This document shows positions 7,608-14,618 of a stretch of DNA of 23,147 bases, in pieces. The translations under genes and the position numbers were made by a program. The notes beneath the pieces are model-generated. The model was not told where the DNA came from. It saw nothing but the letters and a program-made list of their open reading frames with translations, and did no database searches. Every line of letters begins with the position of its first letter. Position 1 is the stretch's first letter. Source of the DNA: an uncultured Bacilli bacterium (GTDB lineage: Bacteria; Bacillota_I; Bacilli_A; RF39; UBA660); assembly GCA_947599755.1 (NCBI GenBank), contig CANQFO010000009.1, positions 1 to 23,147 of the forward strand. Reading direction: 5' to 3'.

Positions 7608-9464
7608 CTATGCTGTTTTATTGATAAAGGGAAGATATTTTTTGATTAACTTGGGCTTTTTTTCTTTTTTCATTATGTTATCTTTATTAAATATTGGATG
7701 TTTTTCTAAAAAATAAATTCCTACTTCTTCTAAATTGGAGGAAAAGAACTTTGTTAAAAAATTATTATTATATAAAAAATAATCTCCTACTTTTTTTAAT
7801 TTTGAACTAATTAATTCTTCTAATCCATAATTATTAAATAAAAAATAATCTCCTACTTCTTCTAAATTTGGGCAAAAGAATTTTGTTAAAAAATTATTAT
7901 GATATAAAAAACAATCTCCTACTTTTTTTAATTTTGAACTAATTAGTTCTTCTAATCTATAATTATTAAATAAAAAACAATCTCCTACTTTCTCTAAGTT
8001 TGGACAATTTAGTTCTTTTAAAAATTGATCCTTATATAAAAAATCATCCCCTATTTCCTCTAAATTTGGGCAAGATAATTCTTCTAATTTATTATTATAA
8101 TGCAAAAAAGAATTTCTTATTTTTTTTAATTTTGGACAGTTTATCTTTTTTATTATTCTATTGTTAAATAAAAATCGATTCTTTATTATTTGTAAGTTAG
8201 GAAAAGATACTTCTTTTAAAGAGTTATTAAAAAAGAAAAAATCATCTCCTATTTCCTCTAAGTTTGGACAGAGTAACTCTTTTAAAGAATTATTGGAATA
8301 TAAAAATCCATTTCCTACTTTTTTTAATTTGTCACAAGATAGCCTTTCTAGGGAATAATTTTTTCCTAAAAAATAATCTCCTGCTTCTTCTAAATTTGAC
8401 AAGGTTATTTCTTTTAAAAATTCATTGTAAAATAAAAATTTATTTGTTTTTTTGATATTTGAATTAGATAATTTTATCATTTGATTATCATCATTTAAGA
8501 CAATTTCTATATTTTCTTTATTTTTTCTTTTTATTGTTAGTGTTTTTTCTTTTTTCTCTTTTTTGATTTCTATATTTTCTATTTCTTTAATCGTATCTGG
8601 AAATGAATCCTGTAATTTTTTGTCATATAATTTTATTTCTTTATTTACTAAATCTACTATAAAATAGTCCATTACTATATACTTTTCTTTTTCATATTTT
8701 TTTATTTCAAAATTATCAATAATGATATTATTTGGACAATAATATACATTATTTAATTCATAGTTATATGGATAATATTTTCCATCATTTGCTCTAACGT
8801 AACCTGCTATTTCTAATTCATTATTTCTATGTTGTTGTACTAATCCATATTCTTTTTCAAAACTCTCGGTTAATCCTTCTATAATATTATCTAAATTATT
8901 TGAAAATGTTGAATCTGGACAATTTACGGTGTGATTATATCTATTTTTAATGGATAAGGTATGAGTTGAATCTTTGGTAAATTGAATACTTATTACACTT
9001 GTTCCATATTTGTCTTGTCTTTTAGGATTTTGATAGTCTTCTCTTTTGATTTGATCAACATCTTTTTTTACTGCAAAAAATACTCTACATTGATCTAATC
9101 TTCCTCCCTGAAAGGTACATAATTTTTCTCCGCTAGCATAATATTTTTTAAACTTTTGAATGTCTTCTTCACTTTTACATTCATATAAATCATATCCTGC
9201 TTCATTTAATAATTTTTCTGGCGTTTTATTGATTCCCTTTTTGGGTTTGGTTTTTCTTTCTACTAAACTATAAATATAATTTCTAAATTCTATTTCTAAT
9301 TCTTGCTGAACCAGTTCTTTAAATAAATTATGATTGGCAGAAAAATTATCTAGGAGTAACTTTGGTAATAATCCTTCTGTTTCCAATAAAGTAGGAAACA
9401 TGCTTCGACACAATTTAGCCATATTTTCCCCATATTTTTTCTTTATTATCCTTAAGTCATTCAT
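7608..9464 (-). CDS. Cytoplasmic leucine-rich-repeat protein
   Basis: The start is placed at the ATG at 9464 (618 residues) because AAAGGTGA stands 4-5 nt before it; an ATG at 9494 in the same frame has no such site. There is no signal peptide or membrane segment, so it should stay inside the cell. Residues about 1-300 form an unrecognised N-terminal region with a conserved-looking core: CTFQGGRLDQCRVFFAVKKD, then KYGTSVISIQFTKD and SIKNRYNHTVNCPDSTFSNN. I recall similar blocks in LRR proteins from gut metagenomes. Residues about 325-590 are twelve 22-residue leucine-rich units of the form PNLEEIGDDFLxxNNxLKEL, close to the BspA-like LRR_5 type. The last units are almost identical at DNA level. 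The gene starts 22 nt after the nucleotidyltransferase stop and is likely the last gene of the pcrA transcript. A protein-binding role is inferred from the repeats; the partner is unknown. Confidence 0.82.
   Translation of the reverse strand: MNDLRIIKKKYGENMAKLCRSMFPTLLETEGLLPKLLLDNFSANHNLFKELVQQELEIEFRNYIYSLVERKTKPKKGINKTPEKLLNEAGYDLYECKSEEDIQKFKKYYASGEKLCTFQGGRLDQCRVFFAVKKDVDQIKREDYQNPKRQDKYGTSVISIQFTKDSTHTLSIKNRYNHTVNCPDSTFSNNLDNIIEGLTESFEKEYGLVQQHRNNELEIAGYVRANDGKYYPYNYELNNVYYCPNNIIIDNFEIKKYEKEKYIVMDYFIVDLVNKEIKLYDKKLQDSFPDTIKEIENIEIKKEKKEKTLTIKRKNKENIEIVLNDDNQMIKLSNSNIKKTNKFLFYNEFLKEITLSNLEEAGDYFLGKNYSLERLSCDKLKKVGNGFLYSNNSLKELLCPNLEEIGDDFFFFNNSLKEVSFPNLQIIKNRFLFNNRIIKKINCPKLKKIRNSFLHYNNKLEELSCPNLEEIGDDFLYKDQFLKELNCPNLEKVGDCFLFNNYRLEELISSKLKKVGDCFLYHNNFLTKFFCPNLEEVGDYFLFNNYGLEELISSKLKKVGDYFLYNNNFLTKFFSSNLEEVGIYFLEKHPIFNKDNIMKKEKKPKLIKKYLPFINKTA
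7721..8003 (+). repeat. 132-bp tandem duplication inside the LRR gene
   Basis: Copies with a 132-bp period, two 66-bp LRR units each, can be aligned by eye. The block from 7741 recurs from 7873, and that from 7805 recurs from 7937, with only scattered substitutions. The remaining LRR units are far more diverged at DNA level, so this looks like a recent in-frame expansion. Confidence 0.8.
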
Positions 9465-9486
9465 TTTATCACCTTTTAGGGATTTT

Positions 9487-10410
9487 TTATTCATTTTCCC
9501 ATAAATTATTTGGATATTCGTTTGTTTCTACTAATTTTTTTAAGGCTTCTTTTACTCCTTTAGCATCTTCTTTATAGGTTACCCCATACCATGTAGCAGT
9601 TGTTTGTAATACTTTGACTGTTGCATATTTTTCTTTGATGGAATCAAATAAAACATCTGGAATTAAAAATTCACATGTTTCTAAGTTATCTTGATTTTTT
9701 TGTAAAAATTCAGGAAATTTTTGTTCAATATAAGAGAAAATACTTGGAGTAAATAATAGCATATTCATCGATACTATGGTATTTTCTGATACTTCAAATT
9801 CTTTTTCTCCATTTAATGGTGTTGCAATGATTTTACCATTTTTCTTTTCTAATGAACTTTCTATAATTTTTGTTAATTCATTTTGTTTTACTTCACAAAC
9901 TCCTCTTTTTACTGCTCCATTTTCTGTCATGGTGTTTTTTACTAAATACCCTACTAATCCATATGAGTGGGGAATTTTATCTTCTGATTTTCTTAAAAAT
10001 TCTACTGCCTTAAAGAAAGCATCTCTTCCATAAAAATCATCTGCATTGATCATCATGAATGGTTCTTTTATTTTATCTTTACAGCAAAGAATAGCATGTG
10101 CTGTTCCTAGAGGCTTTTGTCTTGTTTTTGGTATTTTGTATCCTTCGGGTATATTATTATTCTCTTGAAAACAATATTCTACCTTAATATGTGGTTCTAC
10201 TCTTTTTCCTATTGTTTCTTTAAATACCTCTTCATTTTCTTTCTTGATGAGAAATACAATTTTATTGAATCCTGCTTTGATGGCATCATATACGGAATAA
10301 TCAATAATAAATTCTTGATTTGGTCCTAATGGTTCAATTTGTTTTAAGCCACCAAATCTACTTCCCATTCCTGCTGCCAAAATTAATAACGTATAATTTT
10401 TTTGTTCCAT
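9487..10410 (-). CDS. Sugar-phosphate nucleotidyltransferase-like protein
   Basis: This 307-residue soluble protein has the GT-A-like nucleotidyltransferase fold, whose members join a sugar phosphate or similar alcohol phosphate to an NTP to give an activated NDP compound plus pyrophosphate. The nucleotide-binding signature is LAAGMGSRFGGLKQ at residues 11-24 (Lys23 contacts phosphate). KPLGTAHAIL at 99-108 fits the base/ribose-binding loop, and NADDF at 122-126 supplies the metal-binding aspartates. The C-terminal part (NTIVSMNMLLFTPSIF onward) also fits the family. The ATG at 10410 follows AAGGAGA. It is 12 nt downstream of the preceding small gene and 22 nt upstream of the LRR gene, so it is in the pcrA operon. 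The substrate is unknown. No glycan-biosynthesis cluster is nearby, although a phosphotransferase of the choline-kinase fold lies at 161-1054. Confidence 0.87.
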   Translation of the reverse strand: MEQKNYTLLILAAGMGSRFGGLKQIEPLGPNQEFIIDYSVYDAIKAGFNKIVFLIKKENEEVFKETIGKRVEPHIKVEYCFQENNNIPEGYKIPKTRQKPLGTAHAILCCKDKIKEPFMMINADDFYGRDAFFKAVEFLRKSEDKIPHSYGLVGYLVKNTMTENGAVKRGVCEVKQNELTKIIESSLEKKNGKIIATPLNGEKEFEVSENTIVSMNMLLFTPSIFSYIEQKFPEFLQKNQDNLETCEFLIPDVLFDSIKEKYATVKVLQTTATWYGVTYKEDAKGVKEALKKLVETNEYPNNLWENE

Positions 10411-10422
10411 TTTATCTTCTCC

Positions 10423-10743
10423 TTACCTATATTTTTCCATTCCATAGTAGCGATATGCTTTCTTAGGAGATAAATTTAGAGAATCATTTGCTATTTTTTG
10501 ATCTAATTGAATTAATGTTTCCAATAAATCTTCTTGTTTTTCTTCTGCTATTACCTCTAAATACTCTTGTTCTGCATAAGGTCCTTCATCATGATGATTT
10601 TCTATTATAGCATAGAAGCCATAACCTTCTTTGTATATTTGTAATATTTGATTTTGTTCTATACTCTTTTTTATATTTGGAAATTTTTCTACTATTTGAA
10701 GTTCTTTTTCTGGTACTTCTAGAATAGATATTCCTTGAGACAT
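10423..10743 (-). CDS. Small uncharacterised protein behind pcrA, start uncertain
   Basis: From the ATG at 10743 this gives 106 residues (MSQGISILEV...); a TTG at 10758 in the same frame would give 111. Neither start has a convincing ribosome site, and a stop codon lies just upstream in frame. The protein is acidic and soluble, with no recognised domain. Its centre (GYGFYAIIENHHDEGPYAEQ) is the most distinctive part, and it ends with KKAYRYYGMEKYR. It lies between pcrA and the nucleotidyltransferase with 12 nt to the latter, so it is in an operon. A short ORF with an excellent ribosome site (10719-10826) runs into it in the other frame at a T3A7 run; a -1 shift there would join the two into about 134 residues. 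Either the true start is misjudged, the gene is frameshifted, or it is coupled to or fused with the short ORF. Confidence 0.6.
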   Translation of the reverse strand: MSQGISILEVPEKELQIVEKFPNIKKSIEQNQILQIYKEGYGFYAIIENHHDEGPYAEQEYLEVIAEEKQEDLLETLIQLDQKIANDSLNLSPKKAYRYYGMEKYR

Positions 10744-10826
10744 TTTTTTAAATAACAACCACTAATTTCTGAATGATTATTGTTACTAATCATTAATATA
10801 TAATGATTGATTAGCTTTTCCTTCAT
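10719..10826 (-). CDS. Short 35-codon ORF overlapping the next gene; possible 5' part of it
   Basis: The ATG at 10826 lies 17 nt after the pcrA stop and is preceded by AAAAGGAGAG with about 9 nt spacing, the best ribosome site in this interval. It encodes MKEKLINHYILMISNNNHSE followed by 15 more residues, then a TAG at 10719-10721. Around codons 26-28 the mRNA reads TATTTAAAAAAATG, which contains T TTA AAA, a classic -1 slippery heptamer, exactly where the frame of the downstream gene becomes open. The ORF also covers three alternately oriented AATGATT copies (10772-10808) that could fold. It could be a leader peptide, the real N-terminus joined by -1 frameshifting, or the front of a broken gene. 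Confidence 0.45.
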   Translation of the reverse strand: MKEKLINHYILMISNNNHSEISGCYLKKCLKEYLF

Positions 10827-10843
10827 TAGGGTTCTCTCCTTTT

Positions 10844-12937
10844 CTATACTTTTGATAACTTTTTATGATTTTTCATTAATTTTTTGATTCCATGTGGATG
10901 TTTAAAGGCAACACTTACTAGAGTATTGGTTACTTCTACTACTTTTCCTGTACCAAAGCTTTCATGGTATACGTAATCTCCAACTTGATAATCTACTTCT
11001 TCTTCTCTAAACATATCTTCTTTATCTAATTTTTGTTCTACTATTTGTTCTTCTTTTGTATTAGATTCTAGCAAATCCTTACTAATTTCTCCTATAAATC
11101 TACTAACCGGATTTACTTGGTCTTTTCCAAATAAAGTTCTATGTCTAGCATTAATTAGATGTAGGTCATCTTTTGCTCTAGTGATTGCCACATAACAAAG
11201 TCTTCTTTCTTCCTCTAGTTCACTTGTTTCCATTAAGGAATTCATATGAGGAAAAATTCCTTCTTCCATTCCTACGACAAAGACGTGTGAAAATTCTAAT
11301 CCTTTTACTGAATGGACTGTCATTAAACTAATTCTATTTGGATCATCTTTATATTCTTCTACATCACTAATTAAACTAATTTCTAGTAAAAAGTCTTCTA
11401 GGGAAATTAATCCTTCTCTTTCTTCAAATGATTTAGTAATTGACTTAAATTCTTCTAAGTTTTCTAATCTTACTTCTGCTTCTAGGGATTTTTCGCTTTC
11501 TAATTCTTGTCTCATTCCTGATGCTTCTAGTACTTTATCAATTAATTCTGTTAGGGTTAATTCTTCTGATAAGACTTTTAGTTTTTCTATTGTTTGTTTA
11601 AATTCTAATTCTTTTCCTTTTGATATTGCTTCATATATACTAATTTCTTCTGTATCTGCTTTTTCTGTTAATGTTTGAATTGTCTTTAGTCCGATTCCTC
11701 TTTTTGGAGAATTAATTACTCTTAATAGGCTGACATTATCCTTAAAATTATGAATTAATCTTAAATAAGCAATTAAATCTTTAATTTCTTTTCTAGAATA
11801 GAAATAAAAACTTCCAATTACTCGGTAAGGTAAGTTTTCTTTTAACATTTCTTCTTCTATTACACGTGATTGAGCGTTCGTTCTATATAGGACTGCAATA
11901 TCTTTATATTCTACTTTTTGGTTGATCAATTCTTTTATTTTTCTTATTACATATTGCGCTTCATCTCGTTCATTATAAGCACGATAATATTTTATTTTTT
12001 CTCCTACTCCTCTAGCTGTCCATAAATTTTTATCTTTTCTTTGCCTGTTGTTTCTAATTACTTGGTTTGCAGCATCTAATATGGTACTTGTAGAGCGATA
12101 ATTTTGTTCTAAAAGAATTGTTTTGGCATCATGATAGTCTTTTTCAAAATTTAAAATATTTTTATAGTTTGCCCCACGAAAACTATAAATACTTTGAGAA
12201 TCATCTCCTACACAGGTTATTTTTCTACTTTTTTCACTAATTAATTTGGTTAAAATATATTGTGCTTGGTTTGTATCTTGATACTCATCAATTAAAATAT
12301 ATTCATATAATTCTTGGTATCTTTCTAAAATATCTTTATGATTTCTAAATAGTTCTATTGGTAATAATAATAAATCATCAAAGTCTACGGAATTATTTCT
12401 TTGTAATTTTCTTTCATATTTTTCATATACTTCATGAATTACTTTTTCATAATCACTAACTGCATATTTTTCATACATTTGAGGAGTAATCATTTCATTT
12501 TTACAACTACTAATTTTATTTCTAATTGCTCTTGGGTTATAAATTTTTGGATCGTATCCTAAATCTTTAATGATTTTTTTTACTACTGTTAGAGAATCAT
12601 CACTATCCATGATGACAAAGTTTTTTTCATATCCTAAAACATGATAGTTTTCTCTTAATAATTTTAATCCAAAACTATGGAATGTTGATACTTGTAATTT
12701 TTTGGCTAAATCACCAATTAATCCATATAGTCTGTCTTTCATTTCTTTGGCTGCTTTGTTTGTAAATGTGATTGCTAAAATGCTATAAGGATGTGCATTT
12801 TCTTCTTCAATTAAATATGCAATTTTTGTTGTTAATGTTTTTGTTTTTCCTGCACCTGCTCCTGCGATGATTAAAAGAGGTCCATCATTGTATAATACTG
12901 CTTCTTTTTGTTTGTCATTTAAACCTTCTAAATTCAT
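10844..12937 (-). CDS. pcrA: ATP-dependent DNA helicase PcrA (UvrD/Rep family)
   Basis: PcrA is the essential 3'-5' superfamily 1 helicase of Firmicutes, acting in repair, plasmid rolling-circle replication and removal of RecA or RNA polymerase from DNA. The 697-residue protein is complete. It has Walker A AGAGAGKTKT (Lys31), motif Ia ITFTNKAAKEM, Walker B LIDEYQDTN with the nearby GDDSQSIYSFRGA, the LEQNYRS motif, MTVHSVKGLEF and VAITRAKDDLHL. It ends with the PcrA-specific C-terminal Tudor-like domain (DYVYHESFGTGKVVEV), which contacts RNA polymerase in characterised homologues. The ATG at 12937 has an AGTAGGT-type site and lies 24 nt below a strong promoter. Downstream genes follow at short spacing; ligA, the frequent partner, is not next to it here. 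Confidence 0.96.
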   Translation of the reverse strand: MNLEGLNDKQKEAVLYNDGPLLIIAGAGAGKTKTLTTKIAYLIEEENAHPYSILAITFTNKAAKEMKDRLYGLIGDLAKKLQVSTFHSFGLKLLRENYHVLGYEKNFVIMDSDDSLTVVKKIIKDLGYDPKIYNPRAIRNKISSCKNEMITPQMYEKYAVSDYEKVIHEVYEKYERKLQRNNSVDFDDLLLLPIELFRNHKDILERYQELYEYILIDEYQDTNQAQYILTKLISEKSRKITCVGDDSQSIYSFRGANYKNILNFEKDYHDAKTILLEQNYRSTSTILDAANQVIRNNRQRKDKNLWTARGVGEKIKYYRAYNERDEAQYVIRKIKELINQKVEYKDIAVLYRTNAQSRVIEEEMLKENLPYRVIGSFYFYSRKEIKDLIAYLRLIHNFKDNVSLLRVINSPKRGIGLKTIQTLTEKADTEEISIYEAISKGKELEFKQTIEKLKVLSEELTLTELIDKVLEASGMRQELESEKSLEAEVRLENLEEFKSITKSFEEREGLISLEDFLLEISLISDVEEYKDDPNRISLMTVHSVKGLEFSHVFVVGMEEGIFPHMNSLMETSELEEERRLCYVAITRAKDDLHLINARHRTLFGKDQVNPVSRFIGEISKDLLESNTKEEQIVEQKLDKEDMFREEEVDYQVGDYVYHESFGTGKVVEVTNTLVSVAFKHPHGIKKLMKNHKKLSKV

Positions 12938-12960
12938 TTTCTAACCTACTTCCTGTTTTC

Positions 12961-12989
12961 ATTATATCTTACTTTATTCTTTTAGGCAA
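12961..12989 (-). promoter_or_regulatory. SigA promoter of the pcrA operon
   Basis: The minus strand reads TTGCCT (12984-12989), a 17-nt spacer and a perfect TATAAT (12961-12966), ending 23 nt before the pcrA ATG. It drives pcrA and probably the short ORF, small gene, nucleotidyltransferase and LRR gene after it, since no terminator is visible before 7608. Confidence 0.8.
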
Positions 12990-13022
12990 ATTTTATCTTG
13001 TTTCTTATTGGGGTATTTTTAT

Positions 13023-13048
13023 AAAAAAAAAGCTTTGTTTGAGCTTTT
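13023..13048 (-). terminator. Terminator of the surface protein-sortase operon
   Basis: The minus strand reads AAAAGCT, a 7-nt loop, AGCTTTT (13028-13034 with 13042-13048) and continues into more T. It is 5 nt after the stop of the four-helix membrane protein gene and directly upstream of the pcrA promoter. Confidence 0.75.
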
Positions 13049-13053
13049 GATTT

Positions 13054-13929
13054 TTATTTTGATTTTCGATATAATTGTTCTATTTGTTGGTATTTTAACT
13101 GTTCTTTTTGGGTTTGTTGAATTTTTTCTTTGGCTTGTTTTCTTTGTTGATATTCTTTCAATAGACTTAAGACTTTTTTATAATCTTCTAAGGTTAATTG
13201 ATCATCTAACCAGTTTCCCCTTTCTTTTTCTGATGGCTTTTCCTTTTCTTTTTGTTGTTTTTCTATTTGTACAACCATATTATTAGGATGTTGTTCTTCT
13301 TTATGATTTTCTTCTAATTCTTTCTTTTCCTTGACTGTTTTTTTCTTTGGAGAGGGTTCATTTTTTTTCTGATATCGTCTAATTAATTTATATATTATTA
13401 AAAACAATATCCAGATGATAAAAATTGTACTTGCTAATTCTATTAGTGCTCTTACTTCTTTATTCTTATAAATGGACTGTTGAGTAAATATATCTAAGTT
13501 TTTTCTATTTATCTCATTTACTATTAATAGATAAAGATAATTTTCTATACAATAAACTATCGTATTGATTCTTTTTATTTCTTTTTTGGTTTTGGAATGA
13601 AAGAGACTACTCCATAAGATGATATTTATTGTGATGATCATTGCTGTATAGATAGCTAAATTAGGAAAATAAAGGGTAATAAAGAAATGATTTATCATAT
13701 TATCTACCATTTTTCCTAAAATTTGATAATAGGTAATTATTGTGATTAAGAAGAAAAAAAGAGAAATGAGAAGTTCTGTTTTCTTTTTGCTTTTTTTCTT
13801 AGTATTTTTTTGGATAAATAAACTGTAGATAAAAACTAGGAAAAAGAGAATAAGTAATATATATATTTTTGATGTTTTGGATACTTCTATCATTGTTTTT
13901 ACTTCATCAAAAAAAGATAGTTTCTTCAT
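13054..13929 (-). CDS. Four-helix membrane protein with charged tail, in sortase operon
   Basis: This 291-residue protein is not recognised. Four hydrophobic segments are visible at about residues 22-39, 52-72, 87-109 and 165-184. The segment between helices 1 and 2 is strongly basic (KNTKKKSKKK), which should be cytoplasmic. After helix 4 comes a long hydrophilic tail (about 185-291) rich in Lys, Glu and Gln, with NWLDDQLTLEDYKKVLSLLK and a predicted helical end (QKEQLKYQQIEQLYRKSK); by the positive-inside rule it is also cytoplasmic. The ATG at 13929 is preceded by AAAGGGGGAAAAG, nearly the same as the site before the surface protein gene. It follows the sortase stop by 26 nt and precedes the operon terminator. 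An accessory role in pilus or surface-protein assembly is an inference from position only. Confidence 0.75.
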   Translation of the reverse strand: MKKLSFFDEVKTMIEVSKTSKIYILLILFFLVFIYSLFIQKNTKKKSKKKTELLISLFFFLITIITYYQILGKMVDNMINHFFITLYFPNLAIYTAMIITINIILWSSLFHSKTKKEIKRINTIVYCIENYLYLLIVNEINRKNLDIFTQQSIYKNKEVRALIELASTIFIIWILFLIIYKLIRRYQKKNEPSPKKKTVKEKKELEENHKEEQHPNNMVVQIEKQQKEKEKPSEKERGNWLDDQLTLEDYKKVLSLLKEYQQRKQAKEKIQQTQKEQLKYQQIEQLYRKSK

Positions 13930-13955
13930 GATTTTCTTTTCCCCCTTTTTTCTTT

Positions 13956-14618
13956 TTATTCTTCTATTTTTTCTAATTCTGCTATATAAATCGTTTGTGT
14001 TGTTTGATCATAATTTGTACAAGTTACTAATGTTAATGTTGTTTTATCATAATTTCTGTATATGGCAATTTTTCCGGTTTTTTGTTGTTTATAAATATTT
14101 TTTATTTGGTAGATATACTTTTTATTTTTATAGGTAACGTAGGCATAATCTCCAATTGTTAGTTGATAAAGTTCATTAAAAAATGCTTTCCATCCTGTAC
14201 CAGAGTGTCCTGCTAAGATAAGATTTCCTTTTTCTTTGTCTGGATAGGTTGAACCTTCTACTACTAAGATATTTTTTTCTACATCATTTTCTGGTGATCG
14301 TTTATCTAAAAATCCTTTTGTTAGGTTAATTTTGGGAATGATTAAATAGCCAATATATTCATTTGTAATTTCTTCTCCTGAGTCTTGTTCTTGTTCTTCT
14401 TTTTCTGTTTTTTTACCATCTTGTTGAAGTATGATATTTTCTTTACTGCTTTGTTCATCTAATATACTTGCCATGTAATCAAAGGCAAATGTTGTTTTCT
14501 TTTCTATATAATTATAGAAAAGAAAGAATCCTCCAATTAGGGTCAAAATAGCACCGATTATTGCTGTTTGATTCGGAGAGATTCTTTTTGTTTGATTTTT
14601 ATTTTGTTGTTTTTCCAT
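13956..14618 (-). CDS. Sortase (transpeptidase) next to its probable substrate
   Basis: The start is put at the ATG at 14618 (220 residues); a TTG at 14636 would add six residues. The protein has an N-terminal membrane anchor (about residues 18-37), a charged linker, and a sortase beta-barrel from about residue 87. The catalytic His138 is in LAGHSGTG and Cys200 in TLVTCTNYD. The arginine that completes the usual triad a few residues after the cysteine is absent: the aligned stretch is TTQTIYIAEL with Gln208. Sortases cut a C-terminal sorting signal and attach the surface protein to the wall precursor or to another pilin. The start overlaps the end of the surface protein gene by 20 nt, implying translational coupling. 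The signals here (His, TLxTC) suggest a small class A/D-like enzyme, but I cannot assign the class. Confidence 0.9.
   Translation of the reverse strand: MEKQQNKNQTKRISPNQTAIIGAILTLIGGFFLFYNYIEKKTTFAFDYMASILDEQSSKENIILQQDGKKTEKEEQEQDSGEEITNEYIGYLIIPKINLTKGFLDKRSPENDVEKNILVVEGSTYPDKEKGNLILAGHSGTGWKAFFNELYQLTIGDYAYVTYKNKKYIYQIKNIYKQQKTGKIAIYRNYDKTTLTLVTCTNYDQTTQTIYIAELEKIEE

Noticed and set aside
7741..8450. CRISPR-like spaced repeats
   Set aside because: The periodicity is 66 bp in frame with 22-residue LRR units inside a coding gene; there are no constant repeats with unique spacers.
9465..9494. Upstream start of the LRR gene at 9494, overlapping the nucleotidyltransferase
   Set aside because: No ribosome site before it, while the ATG at 9464 has AAAGGTGA at good distance.
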